A stretch of 64,000 nucleotides of DNA from NCBI GenBank assembly GCA_003248965.1, contig QFQU01000010.1:124001-188000 (forward strand), given 5' to 3'. Origin of the DNA: Brevundimonas sp. GTDB lineage: Bacteria > Pseudomonadota > Alphaproteobacteria > Caulobacterales > Caulobacteraceae. Both the position numbers and the translations under genes were made by a program. Below are positions 8,273-17,290 of this stretch, piece by piece. The notes under the pieces were generated by a model. That model saw only the letters and a list, made by a program, of their open reading frames with translations, was not told the origin of the DNA and searched no databases. Positions within the stretch are counted from its first letter, which is position 1. Each line of letters begins with the position of its first letter.

Positions 8273-9925
8273 ATGGCTCGCTATGTGTTCATCACCGGCG
8301 GCGTGGTTTCCTCGCTTGGAAAAGGCCTCGCCTCCGCCGCCCTCGGCGCTCTTCTTCAGGCCCGCGGCTACAAGGTCCGCCTGCGCAAGCTGGACCCGTA
8401 TCTCAACGTCGATCCGGGCACGATGAGCCCCTATCAGCACGGCGAGGTCTTCGTGACCGACGACGGCGCCGAGACTGACCTGGACCTTGGCCACTACGAG
8501 CGGTTCACCGGCGTCTCGGCGGCCAAGTCCGACAATGTCACCACCGGTCGCATCTATTCGACCATCCTGGAGAAGGAGCGGCGCGGCGACTATCTGGGCG
8601 CGACCGTGCAGGTGATCCCGCACGTCACCGACCAGATCAAATCCTTCTGCCTGACGCCGGCCCTGACCGATGCGGGCGAAGACGTCGATTTCGTGCTGGT
8701 CGAGATCGGTGGCACGGTCGGCGACATCGAGGGCTTGCCCTTCTTCGAGGCCATTCGCCAACTGGGCCAGGACCTGCCCCGCGGTCAGTCGTGTTTCGTG
8801 CACCTGACGCTGCTGCCCTTCATCAAGACCGCCGGCGAGATGAAGACCAAGCCGACGCAGCATTCGGTCAAGGAACTGCGCTCGATCGGCATCCAGCCCG
8901 ACATCCTGCTGTGCCGCTGCGAACAGCCGATACCCGCCGACGAAAAGCGTAAGATCGGCCTGTTCTGCAATGTGCGTGAGAGCGGCGTGATCCAGGCGAT
9001 GGATTCGGCCGACATCTACGCCGTGCCGCTGGACTATCACCGTGAGGGTCTGGACCGCGAAGTCCTGGCCCATTTCGGTATCGCCGATGCGCCGGAACCT
9101 GACCTGACGGGTTGGGAAGAGATCGTGCGCCGCCGTCTGCATCCGGATGGCGAAGTCACCATCGCCGTGGTGGGCAAATACACCGTGCTGAAGGACGCCT
9201 ATAAGTCTCTGATCGAGGCTCTGCACCACGGGGGCGTCGCCAACAACGTCAAGGTCAACATCGATTGGGTCGAGGCCGACACCTTCGAAGGCGACCCGGA
9301 GGCCTGCGCTGAACGGCTGGAGGGCGCCCACGCCATCCTGGTGCCCGGCGGCTTCGGCGAGCGTGGGGCGGAAGGCAAGATCGAGGCGGCGCGTTTCGCC
9401 CGTGAGCGCAACATTCCGTATTTCGGCATCTGCTTCGGCATGCAGATGGCGGTGATCGAGGCGGCGCGAAACCTGGCGGGCTATCCCAAGGCGTCCTCGA
9501 CCGAGTTCGGCCCGACGTCCGAGCCGGTGGTCGGCCTGATGACCGAATGGACGCAAGGCAACCAGCGCGTCCTGCGTCAGCAGGGCGGGGACCTGGGCGG
9601 CACCATGCGCTTGGGCGCCTATGAATCTACGTTGAAGGCCGGATCGCGGATCGCCGACATTTATGGGACGACCGACATCAGCGAGCGTCACCGCCACCGC
9701 TACGAGGTCAACATCAACTATCGCGAGGCGATCGAGGAGAAGGCCGGCTTGGTCTTCGCCGGCCTGTCGCCGGACGGCGTCCTGCCCGAGACCGTGGAGC
9801 GGCCGGACCATCCCTGGTTCATCGGCGTCCAGTATCACCCCGAGCTCAAGAGCCGTCCGTTCGCGCCGCATCCGCTGTTCGCCAGCTTCATCGGCGCGGC
9901 GCTGGAGCAAAGCCGCCTGGTCTGA
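8273..9925 (+). CDS. pyrG: CTP synthase
   Basis: It aminates UTP to CTP using glutamine. The 550-residue protein has the N-terminal synthetase domain starting MARYVFITGGVVSSLGKGL (P-loop) and the C-terminal class I amidotransferase domain with GGFGERG, the catalytic Cys in GICFGMQ, and His-Pro-Glu in QYHPELKSRP. The length is standard. ATG 8273 is preceded by a GGAGTAAGG ribosome site. Its own promoter probably lies in the 65 bases after the secG terminator. Confidence 0.98.
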   Translation: MARYVFITGGVVSSLGKGLASAALGALLQARGYKVRLRKLDPYLNVDPGTMSPYQHGEVFVTDDGAETDLDLGHYERFTGVSAAKSDNVTTGRIYSTILEKERRGDYLGATVQVIPHVTDQIKSFCLTPALTDAGEDVDFVLVEIGGTVGDIEGLPFFEAIRQLGQDLPRGQSCFVHLTLLPFIKTAGEMKTKPTQHSVKELRSIGIQPDILLCRCEQPIPADEKRKIGLFCNVRESGVIQAMDSADIYAVPLDYHREGLDREVLAHFGIADAPEPDLTGWEEIVRRRLHPDGEVTIAVVGKYTVLKDAYKSLIEALHHGGVANNVKVNIDWVEADTFEGDPEACAERLEGAHAILVPGGFGERGAEGKIEAARFARERNIPYFGICFGMQMAVIEAARNLAGYPKASSTEFGPTSEPVVGLMTEWTQGNQRVLRQQGGDLGGTMRLGAYESTLKAGSRIADIYGTTDISERHRHRYEVNINYREAIEEKAGLVFAGLSPDGVLPETVERPDHPWFIGVQYHPELKSRPFAPHPLFASFIGAALEQSRLV

Positions 9926-10028
9926 AAGAACGCCATTCACGCATCTGCGATTCTGTCGGGCGCGGCTTTTGCTGTAATCCCGACTGAATGGACCGTATTG
10001 GCACAGTCCAGGATCGCGGGAGCGGTCG

Positions 10029-10187
10029 ATGATCGGCGAGTTGCTCTATCATCTGCACAAACATGTCCGCGTGGCTCTGATCGCCGGCGGGCTGATGCTG
10101 GCTCTTGGCCTGGCCGCGGCAGGATATGGCCTGACACGCCACGCGCCAGAGGCGTCGGCCCGCCCGGCGACCGCCGAACGGGCCTGA
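10029..10187 (+). CDS. Small membrane protein, 52 residues, unknown
   Basis: A short open frame starting MIGELLYHLHKHVRVAL, with one Leu/Ala/Gly-rich membrane span (about residues 16-35) and a polar Ala/Pro/Arg tail. It starts 103 bases after pyrG on the same strand and ends 4 bases before the convergent barrel gene, so it fills the gap exactly. A GGGAG lies 8 bases before the ATG. I do not recognise a family, and coding status rests on position and composition only. Confidence 0.5.
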   Translation: MIGELLYHLHKHVRVALIAGGLMLALGLAAAGYGLTRHAPEASARPATAERA

Positions 10188-10191
10188 CCCG

Positions 10192-11535
10192 TCAATCGAT
10201 CTTCAGCCGGACGAAGACCATGCCCCCGTCCGGATCGCCGCCATAGAGGGGCTCAAGCGCCTGGGGCACGCGATTGACCGCATAGAGGGCGCCTAGGCCG
10301 AACCGGATGTTCGGCGCGATCCGCCAGTCGCGAACGGCGCCGACCGAAGCCTTGCCGACGGCATAGAGCGGGCCATGGCCGCCGCCTACGCCAGGGACCA
10401 GTTCATCCGTTTCGATCCGCTCGGCGCGCCCGAAGACGGTCCAGCGCTCGTTGGGATGGACGGCCGATTCCAGCAGCCAGCCGTCCCTGGACTCGCCATG
10501 ATCGTTGGTCTTGCGTCCCCAGGCCAGGGTTGAAGACCACCAGCCGGCCTCGCCCAGGCGCCGGGTATGGATGGCGCTGGCGGACCATTTGGTCTCGTCC
10601 TCGTCCGGCTCCAGCTGCTCGGGCGCGGAAACCTTGGCGTAGGACGCCTGGAGTGACCATTCATCGGTCGGATTCCAGCTGCCGCGCACCGACCAACTGT
10701 CCAGCCGGGGGGCGTCGATGTCCCACCGGTGCTGGTCGGGCTCACGTCCCTTGAAGGCGGATGTCTCCAGCTTGAACCGGTCGTGCGCCCAGCCCAGGGT
10801 GGTCACGCCGAAAACGATATGGGTCGAATCAAGCCAGTGGTGGGTGATCGGCGCCTCGGGGCTGTCCATTGCGCTCATGCGATGCATGAAGGCAGGGGGA
10901 CCGAAGGCAGGCTCGCCCGGTAGACCAATGTAGCCATAGAGGCTGTCCTTGTCGGATACGCGTTTCGAATAGCTGGCCGACAACTCCATGAAGGCGTCAT
11001 GGGGGTGCTGGCGATCGACCAGGGGCGTGACCCCGTCCGCCGTTTCTCCCGCCGCCAGCAGCAGCGGATAACCGGACTTTCCCATCAGCGGGTCGGGGCT
11101 GAGCATGGCGCGCAGATTCAGGGTCGAGCCGTCGTCGAAGTCGCGCCGCGCCGAGGTCATGAGCATGCCGGCGACGAAGGTCTTGTCGCCGCCGCGCGGT
11201 CCGGATTGACGGTCGTAGACGACATTCAACAGGGCGTGGGTCATCAGCATCCAGTCGCCACGCATGGCGTGGACGCCGCCGTGGTCGCCGGCGTCGGGCT
11301 GCCAGCTTGTGCCCGAGGCGTCGCGGCTCATGGGCCAGTCGCCATAGGGGCTGGTCATGGGCATGGCATGGGCCGCATCGGACGCCATGGCGTCGTGGCT
11401 GCTCATGTCATGGGGTGCGGGGCTCGCCGCAGCGGGGGCGGGCATGTGATGCGTGTGGTCTTGAGCTGTCGCCGCCTGGCCGAGGACCAGGAGGGACGCG
11501 CCGGCGCAGACGCCGACGAGGGTTCGGATGGCCAT
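10192..11535 (-). CDS. Putative outer-membrane beta-barrel of a copper/metal locus
   Basis: A 447-residue exported protein with a signal peptide cut near residue 24 (ATAQ), a His/Met-rich stretch at about residues 25-62 and then many alternating amphipathic strands rich in Trp and Tyr ending in FVRLKID, typical of an outer-membrane barrel. The His/Met segment suggests binding of copper or another soft metal before passage. The next gene upstream encodes a small exported Cys protein in the same orientation, 54 bases away. Proteins of this look occur in metal-resistance islands, but I cannot name the family with certainty. No transporter, oxidase or sensor gene is nearby. Confidence 0.65.
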   Translation of the reverse strand: MAIRTLVGVCAGASLLVLGQAATAQDHTHHMPAPAAASPAPHDMSSHDAMASDAAHAMPMTSPYGDWPMSRDASGTSWQPDAGDHGGVHAMRGDWMLMTHALLNVVYDRQSGPRGGDKTFVAGMLMTSARRDFDDGSTLNLRAMLSPDPLMGKSGYPLLLAAGETADGVTPLVDRQHPHDAFMELSASYSKRVSDKDSLYGYIGLPGEPAFGPPAFMHRMSAMDSPEAPITHHWLDSTHIVFGVTTLGWAHDRFKLETSAFKGREPDQHRWDIDAPRLDSWSVRGSWNPTDEWSLQASYAKVSAPEQLEPDEDETKWSASAIHTRRLGEAGWWSSTLAWGRKTNDHGESRDGWLLESAVHPNERWTVFGRAERIETDELVPGVGGGHGPLYAVGKASVGAVRDWRIAPNIRFGLGALYAVNRVPQALEPLYGGDPDGGMVFVRLKID

Positions 11536-11589
11536 CAGGGCCTCCTTTGATGTGATCGTGACTGAGGGCGCCGAAACGACGCGCGGACT

Positions 11590-11931
11590 TCAGGCGATCA
11601 GGAGGCGCGGCGGGCCGGGTTCGGGCGACAGTCGGCGGCCCATGGGCAGGCTGGCTGAAACCGACGCGATCCGGATGATCGTCAGAGACGATGGGGGCAG
11701 GGCGGCCGGCGCGGAAGCTGGCGTCGCCACGCAGGCTACGCAGCAGGCCATGGCCTTCAACGTCCTGGGCGCGTGATCAGATGGACGGCCGGTGTCCGTC
11801 CGGCCGACCGTCTGCGCCGTCTCATGACAGGGCGCTGCATGGGCGGCGGGCGCGGCGAAGGCGCCGCTGACGCCCAGCGACAGCACCGCCAGGGCGCCGA
11901 TCAGCAACAGGATGGAGGAGACGATCCGCAC
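11590..11931 (-). CDS. Small exported Cys-containing protein (DUF2946-like)
   Basis: A 113-residue product with an N-terminal signal sequence (about residues 1-27), Cys35-His36, His53, a Cys63-Cys64-x-x-Cys67 cluster and a second hydrophobic stretch. This resembles the small DUF2946-type proteins found with copper genes. The start is GTG at 11931 without a clear ribosome site. It probably forms a two-gene operon with the barrel protein downstream. A metal-binding role is inference from cysteines and neighbour. Confidence 0.5.
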   Translation of the reverse strand: MRIVSSILLLIGALAVLSLGVSGAFAAPAAHAAPCHETAQTVGRTDTGRPSDHAPRTLKAMACCVACVATPASAPAALPPSSLTIIRIASVSASLPMGRRLSPEPGPPRLLIA

Positions 11932-11970
11932 CTGCTCAGGATAGGGCGCGCGTCTATCCGCCGCAACGCC

Positions 11971-12537
11971 TCAGGCTGAGGGTTTCTTGTCAATCAGAGA
12001 AAGACCGGGGGCGTCGGGTGGCGTGTCCCCGCCCTGGCTCAGGGCGCGCTGCATGAAGACGACATCGCGCCAATCCCCGTGTTTCCAGCCCGCCGCCTTG
12101 AACACGCCCGCATGCGAAAAGCCGCGCGCGTGGTGGAGGGCGATGGAGGCCAGGTTGTCGGAATCGCCGATGACGGCGACCATCTGCCTCAGGCCCATCG
12201 CCTCGCAGCGCCGGATCAGGGCGTCCAAAAGCGCGCCGGCGACGCCGCTCCCGCGCGCCACCGGTGCGACGTAGATCGAATCCTCGACCATGTAGCGATA
12301 GGCCTGCCTGGTGCGGAACGGCCCGGCGTAGGCGTAGCCGACCACGCGCCCGTCGACCTCGGCGACCAGACGCGGCAGGCCCAGATCCGCCACGGCGGCG
12401 AAACGAGCCGTCATCTCCGTCTCATCCGGCGCTTCCAACTCGAAGGTGCCGCGTCCGTTCACCACGCTTTCGGCGTAGATGGCCGTGATCGCAGCCATGT
12501 CGCCGGGGCGGACATCGCGAACGACGGGCGAGGTCAC
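11971..12537 (-). CDS. GNAT N-acetyltransferase, phosphinothricin acetyltransferase-like
   Basis: A 188-residue GNAT enzyme that would transfer acetyl from acetyl-CoA to an amine. It starts MTSPVVRDVRPGDMAAIT and contains the ESVVNGRGTFE segment and VEDSIYVAPVARGSGVAGALL, the acetyl-CoA pyrophosphate loop, in the order seen in the pat/bar family. The GTG at 12537 overlaps the stop of the upstream oligopeptidase gene by GTGA, so the two are translated together. The true substrate is unknown; many family members act on amino acids or amino-acid analogues. Confidence 0.8.
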   Translation of the reverse strand: MTSPVVRDVRPGDMAAITAIYAESVVNGRGTFELEAPDETEMTARFAAVADLGLPRLVAEVDGRVVGYAYAGPFRTRQAYRYMVEDSIYVAPVARGSGVAGALLDALIRRCEAMGLRQMVAVIGDSDNLASIALHHARGFSHAGVFKAAGWKHGDWRDVVFMQRALSQGGDTPPDAPGLSLIDKKPSA

Positions 12538-14753
12538 GCCGTCTGCCAGCCCTTGTCGACGGCCCAGACGGCGAAGGCGTAGTCGTGGGCGACCTCCTTC
12601 AGATAGTCGAACCGGCCGGCCGCCCCGCCGTGCCCGGCCTCCATATTGATCTTCAACAGCACCGGCTTGCCCGAGGTGGTGGCGGGCCGCAGCTTGGCGA
12701 CCCACTTCTCCGGCTCCCAATAGGTGACGCGCGGATCGGACAAGCCGCCGGTCGCCAGCACGGCCGGATAGGCCTGGGGCTTCACCTGGTCGTAGGGGCT
12801 GTAGCTCATCATATAGTCGTAGGCGGCGGGGTCTTCGATCGGATTGCCCCACTCGGGCCATTCCGGCGGCGTCAGCGGCAACGAGGTGTCGCTCATGGTG
12901 TTGACGACGTCGACGAACGGCACCTGGCCGATGATCCCGGCCCACAGGTCGGGCCGCATGTTGTTGACCGCGCCCATCAGCATGCCGCCCGCCGACCCGC
13001 CCTGGGCCACGATGTTTCCGGCCCTGGCGTAGTTGCGGTCGATCAGGTGCTCGGCGGCGGCGATGAAGTCGGTGAAGGTGTTCTTCTTGGTCATCTTCCT
13101 CGCATCGAGGAACCAGCCCCAGCCCTTGTCGGAGCCGCCGCGAATGTGGGCGATAGCGTAGATCCAGCCGCGGTCGACCAACGACAGACGATTGGTCGAG
13201 AAGCTGGCCGGCATGGGAATGCCATAGGAACCGTAGCCATACAGCAGCAGCGGCGCGGAACCGTCTATGGGCGTGGTCCGTCGACGCAGAACCGTCACCG
13301 GCACCAACTGACCGTCAGCAGCCGGGGCGTTCAGCCGCTCGACCACATAGTTCGCGATGTCGTGCCCCGAGGGAATCTGCTGGGTCTTGCGCAGCGTCCG
13401 TTCCCGCGTCGCCATGTCGTAGTCGAACGTCTGCGTCGGGGTGGAGGGCGAGTTGTAGGTGTAGCGGATCGTGGTGGTGTCGAACTCCGAGGCCCCCGCC
13501 AAGGACAGGGCGAAAGCGGGTTCGTCCACCGCGATCTGGTGCTCGGCGCCCTGTCTGTCGCGGATGATGATGCGGGTGTTGGCGTCCGCCCGCTCCTGCC
13601 GGGCCAGATGATCCTTCGTCAGGTCCATGCCTTCGATGAAGCGACCCGGCGTATGGGGAACCAGGTCCGTCCAGTGCGCCTTGCTTGGCGTCTCGGTCGG
13701 GGCCTGGACGATCTTGAAGTCGATGGCGTCGTCGGCGTTGGTGCGGATCACCCAGCGGTCGCCCCAGTGATCGACGTCGTAGCGGACGGCGACCTGTCGC
13801 GGCTCCAGGATCACGGGTTCCGCCGTCGGCGCGGCGGCGGGGATATAGCGCGCCTCGGAGGTCTCCTGGTTCTGGATGCCGATAACGATGAACTTGTCGT
13901 CGGCGGTGCGTCCCACGCCGATGAACATGCCGTCGTCCGGCTCGTCATAGACCAGGGAGGTTTCGCCGCCGCGCGCCGGCCGGCGGAAGATCTTGTCCGG
14001 CCGTCCGTTGTCGTCGCGGTTGGTCCAGAATATCCACTGGCTGTCGGGCGAGAAGGTGAAGTCGCCGGTGGCGCTCTCGATCACCTCCGGAAGGACAGCG
14101 CCGGTCGCCAGATCCTTGATGTAGATCTTGTGGACTTCCGAGCCCTGGGCGTCCTCGGCATAGGCGAACAGGCTATGGTCGGGGCTGTGAGAGGCGGCCG
14201 AGACTTCCGAATAGGCCTTGCCCTTGGCCAGTTCATTGGCGTCCAGCAACAGTTGGGGCGTCGGGGCCATGACGAAGGTCTTCGTCACCGGCTGACCATC
14301 GACGCTCCATGAGCCCTGGCGTTCGACGCGCATGTAGCGGGGATGCTGGTCGCCCGTCTGGTACTCGACATAATAAGTCCAGGCGCCGTCGGGAGCGGGA
14401 ACCGAGGAGTCGTCCTCCTTGATGCGGCCGCGCATCTCCTGGAACATCGCCTCCTGCAGGGGCAGGGTCGAGGCCATCATGGCCTCGCGATAGGCGTTCT
14501 CGGCCGTCAGATGGTCCTTCACCTCAGCCTTGATCAGGGTCGGATCGCGCAGAACCGCTTGCCAATTGTCGTCCTTCATCCACTGGTAGTCGTCGGTGCG
14601 GGTACGGCCCAGTTGTTCGATGACGACGGGAATCTTCTTGGCGACGGGGGGCTGGGGCATCGAGGGTCCGGAAGGCTGGCGGGCGAAGGTGGGTGAGGCC
14701 GACGCAGCCAGGGCCGACGCGGCGGTGGACAGAAGAACTTGGCGTCGGTTCAT
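12534..14753 (-). CDS. ptrB: Oligopeptidase B-type S9 serine peptidase, exported
   Basis: A 739-residue prolyl oligopeptidase-family enzyme that cleaves short peptides, in oligopeptidase B typically after Lys/Arg. A seven-blade propeller covers about residues 70-440 and the alpha/beta-hydrolase domain the rest. The nucleophile is in GGSAGG (Ser near 587), an Asp lies in the LSDPRVTYWEP segment and the His in EAGHGG. The N-terminus has RRQVLL and a hydrophobic stretch ending SPTFA, a signal sequence that may be Tat-type. The gene overlaps the acetyltransferase downstream. Confidence 0.88.
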   Translation of the reverse strand: MNRRQVLLSTAASALAASASPTFARQPSGPSMPQPPVAKKIPVVIEQLGRTRTDDYQWMKDDNWQAVLRDPTLIKAEVKDHLTAENAYREAMMASTLPLQEAMFQEMRGRIKEDDSSVPAPDGAWTYYVEYQTGDQHPRYMRVERQGSWSVDGQPVTKTFVMAPTPQLLLDANELAKGKAYSEVSAASHSPDHSLFAYAEDAQGSEVHKIYIKDLATGAVLPEVIESATGDFTFSPDSQWIFWTNRDDNGRPDKIFRRPARGGETSLVYDEPDDGMFIGVGRTADDKFIVIGIQNQETSEARYIPAAAPTAEPVILEPRQVAVRYDVDHWGDRWVIRTNADDAIDFKIVQAPTETPSKAHWTDLVPHTPGRFIEGMDLTKDHLARQERADANTRIIIRDRQGAEHQIAVDEPAFALSLAGASEFDTTTIRYTYNSPSTPTQTFDYDMATRERTLRKTQQIPSGHDIANYVVERLNAPAADGQLVPVTVLRRRTTPIDGSAPLLLYGYGSYGIPMPASFSTNRLSLVDRGWIYAIAHIRGGSDKGWGWFLDARKMTKKNTFTDFIAAAEHLIDRNYARAGNIVAQGGSAGGMLMGAVNNMRPDLWAGIIGQVPFVDVVNTMSDTSLPLTPPEWPEWGNPIEDPAAYDYMMSYSPYDQVKPQAYPAVLATGGLSDPRVTYWEPEKWVAKLRPATTSGKPVLLKINMEAGHGGAAGRFDYLKEVAHDYAFAVWAVDKGWQTA

Positions 14754-14833
14754 GATCGGTTCCCCATGGCGTGCGAACGCGACCTTGGGCGTTCGGGCCG
14801 CCCGAGGTCAAATGAGAAGATCGCGCCGCGCCT

Positions 14834-16618
14834 TCAGCCTGCCAGGGCTTCGACTGTCATGCGCTTCAACAGATCGCCGCCCTGGCCCACGGCCGCCAGC
14901 CGGCTGGAGACATGGCCCAACACATTGGCGGCGTAGAGTTCGTAGAGGTCCAGCTTGCCCCGAAGCCAGGCCGGATCACCGTCGGCCGCGTCCAGCCGCG
15001 CCTTGGCCGCCAGCGCCCCCTTGGCCAGCATCCATCCGCCGACGACATCGCCCAGCAGTTTCAGATAGGCGTCGGCGGCGGCCAGGACGTCGGCGGCCGC
15101 TTCGGGATCGGCCTTCTGGTCAAGCAGCCACAGGGTAGCGTCCTCGACCGCCTCGATAGCCGTGGCGAAGCGTTCGACAGGCTTGCCGCTGTAGAGACGC
15201 CCCAGATCGGCCAGGGTCGCCTTCATGTCGGCGATCAGCGCCCTGGCCGAGGCGCCCCTGTCCATCGACAGTTTCCGCCCGACCAGATCCATCGCCTGAA
15301 TGCCGTTGGTGCCTTCATAGATCGGGGCGATGCGCGCATCGCGATAGTACTGAGCCGCGCCCGTCTCCTCGATGAACCCCATGCCGCCGTGGACCTGGAC
15401 GCCCATCGAGGCGACCTCGCAGCCGACATCGGTGGACCAGGCCTTGGCGATGGGGGTGAACAGGTCTTCGCGCCCTTTCCAGCGGAGACGCTCTTCTTCG
15501 GTCGCGGCGTGTTTGGCCAGGTCGGCGGCGACCCCGGTGGACAGGCAGATGGCGCGGGCGGCCGAAATCTTGGCCTTCATCACCCCCAGCATCCGGCGCA
15601 CGTCCGGATGGTCGAAGATCGGGGCGGAGGCTTCGCCCGTCCAGACAGAGCGGCCTTGTCGACGTTCCAGCGCATAGGCCAGGGCGTGTTGATAGGCGCG
15701 TTCGGCGACGCCCACGCCCTCGACCCCGACCGCCAGGCGAGCGGCGTTCATCATCACGAACATATGGGCCAGGCCCTGATTGGGTTGTCCGACCAATTCG
15801 GCGGTCGCACCCTCGTAGCTCATGACGCAAGTAGGCGAGGCGTGGATGCCCAGCTTGTGCTCGACGCCTACGGGGCGGAAGGCGTTGCGGTCGCCGAGGC
15901 TTCCGTCGTCGTTCACCGCGAACTTGGACGCCAGAAACAGGCTGATGCCTTTGGGTCCCTTGGGCGCATCGGGCAGACGGGCCAGCACCAGATGGACGAT
16001 ATTATCCGTGGCGTCGTGGTCGCCCCAGGTGATGAAGATCTTTTGGCCGTTCAGGGCATAGGTTCCGTCGCCGTTCGGCGTGGCGGTGGCGGTCAGTGCG
16101 CCCAGGTCCGAACCGGCGCCCGGCTCGGTCAGGACCATGGCGCCGGTCCATTCGCCGCTGACCAGCTTTGTAAGATATTTGGACTTCTGTTCTTCCGTGC
16201 CGACCTGCTCCAGCGCCTCGATGGCGGCCAGAGACAGCATGGGGCATAGGCCGAAAGCCATGTTGGCGGCGTGGACGGTCTCATAGGCCGCCAGCTCCAG
16301 CGCCTTGGGCAAGGCCTGCCCGCCGGCCTCGGCCGAGGCCGTCAGGCCGGTCCAGCCGCCCGCAGCGAACTGCCGGTAAGCGTCGGCGAAACCCGGCGCG
16401 GCCGTCACCGCGCCATTGGCGTAGGTCGAACCTTTCTGGTCGCCGATGCGGTTCAGCGGCGCCAGCACCTCTTCGGAGAACTGGCCGGCGGCTTCCAGAA
16501 CAGCCTGGGCCACCTCGGCGTCGTAGTCGGCGAAGACGCCGGTCGCGGCGAGGTCGGCCATGCCGGACACGGCTTCCAGGGTGAAGGCCAAGTCCCGAAC
16601 GGGGGCGCGATAGGTCAT
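14834..16618 (-). CDS. Acyl-CoA dehydrogenase with C-terminal extension
   Basis: A 594-residue FAD enzyme oxidising acyl-CoA to enoyl-CoA in beta-oxidation. It carries the short N-terminal element (MTYRAPVRDLAFTLE), the N and middle domains with MVLTEPGAGSDLG and KIFITWGDHD, the C-domain with the catalytic glutamate in IYEGTNGIQA, and an extra C-terminal helical domain of about 120 residues found in the long-chain subgroup. It is divergent from the cytochrome b561 gene. Chain-length preference cannot be told from sequence. Confidence 0.92.
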   Translation of the reverse strand: MTYRAPVRDLAFTLEAVSGMADLAATGVFADYDAEVAQAVLEAAGQFSEEVLAPLNRIGDQKGSTYANGAVTAAPGFADAYRQFAAGGWTGLTASAEAGGQALPKALELAAYETVHAANMAFGLCPMLSLAAIEALEQVGTEEQKSKYLTKLVSGEWTGAMVLTEPGAGSDLGALTATATPNGDGTYALNGQKIFITWGDHDATDNIVHLVLARLPDAPKGPKGISLFLASKFAVNDDGSLGDRNAFRPVGVEHKLGIHASPTCVMSYEGATAELVGQPNQGLAHMFVMMNAARLAVGVEGVGVAERAYQHALAYALERRQGRSVWTGEASAPIFDHPDVRRMLGVMKAKISAARAICLSTGVAADLAKHAATEEERLRWKGREDLFTPIAKAWSTDVGCEVASMGVQVHGGMGFIEETGAAQYYRDARIAPIYEGTNGIQAMDLVGRKLSMDRGASARALIADMKATLADLGRLYSGKPVERFATAIEAVEDATLWLLDQKADPEAAADVLAAADAYLKLLGDVVGGWMLAKGALAAKARLDAADGDPAWLRGKLDLYELYAANVLGHVSSRLAAVGQGGDLLKRMTVEALAG

Positions 16619-16738
16619 GGGCTTTCCTCAATCGTCTGTGCGGCCTAAGTGCCGCGATGGGGCCCGGCGCTGCAAGCGTCTTGGCGACGCGCCCCTTCTG
16701 AGTGCAAAGTGACGCGGTGCCGTGACGGAAGGAAAGAG

Positions 16739-17290
16739 ATGGGCGAACCCCGCAACCGATATTCGACGGTGTCGCTCCTGATGCATTGGGGCATCGCCTT
16801 GGCGGTGCTGATCCAGGTTCTGCTGATCACCGCGCATGAGAACACCGAGGGGCCGATCTCAGGCCAGTTCGTCATGCTGCACAAGTCGCTGGGTCTGACC
16901 ATCCTGGTGCTGACGCTGGCGAGGATCGGCTGGCGCATGGCGCATCCGGCCATTCCGCTGCCGCTGGACCTGCCACGCTGGCAAAGGATCGCGGCGCGTG
17001 CGACCCACGTGCTGTTCTATCTGGCGCTGATCGCCATTCCGATGACCGGATGGCTGGCCTCCTCGGCGGCGGGACGAGAGATCGCCTGGTTCAACCTGTT
17101 CTCCTGGCCTCTGCTGCCCGTAGGGGGCGGAAGGGAGACGGCGCGCAGTCTGATGGGGCTTCATGAGTTGGCGGTCAAAGGGCTCTATGTTTTGATCGCC
17201 CTTCACGTTCTGGCGGCGCTGAAGCATCAATTCATCGACCGGGACAATGTGCTGCATCGGATGATCCCGATCATCCCGCGACGACCGTGA
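16739..17290 (+). CDS. Cytochrome b561-type dihaem membrane protein
   Basis: A 183-residue four-helix membrane protein of the prokaryotic cytochrome b561 family, which moves electrons between quinol and periplasmic acceptors. His in LLMHWGIA, LHKSLG, ATHVLFY and ALHVLAALKH are placed as haem ligands across the four spans. An open frame extends further upstream, but ATG 16739 has a GGAAGGAAAG ribosome site and gives the standard RYSTVSLLMHW start. It overlaps sua5 by GTGA. Confidence 0.9.
   Translation: MGEPRNRYSTVSLLMHWGIALAVLIQVLLITAHENTEGPISGQFVMLHKSLGLTILVLTLARIGWRMAHPAIPLPLDLPRWQRIAARATHVLFYLALIAIPMTGWLASSAAGREIAWFNLFSWPLLPVGGGRETARSLMGLHELAVKGLYVLIALHVLAALKHQFIDRDNVLHRMIPIIPRRP

Noticed and set aside
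8210..9940. 576-codon minus-strand frame opposite pyrG
   Set aside because: Antisense shadow of a high-GC gene; no domain, signal or ribosome site.
10000..10022. TTGGCACAG before the 52-residue gene as a sigma-54 promoter
   Set aside because: The -24 part looks acceptable but there is no GC dinucleotide at the right distance in a TTGC context.
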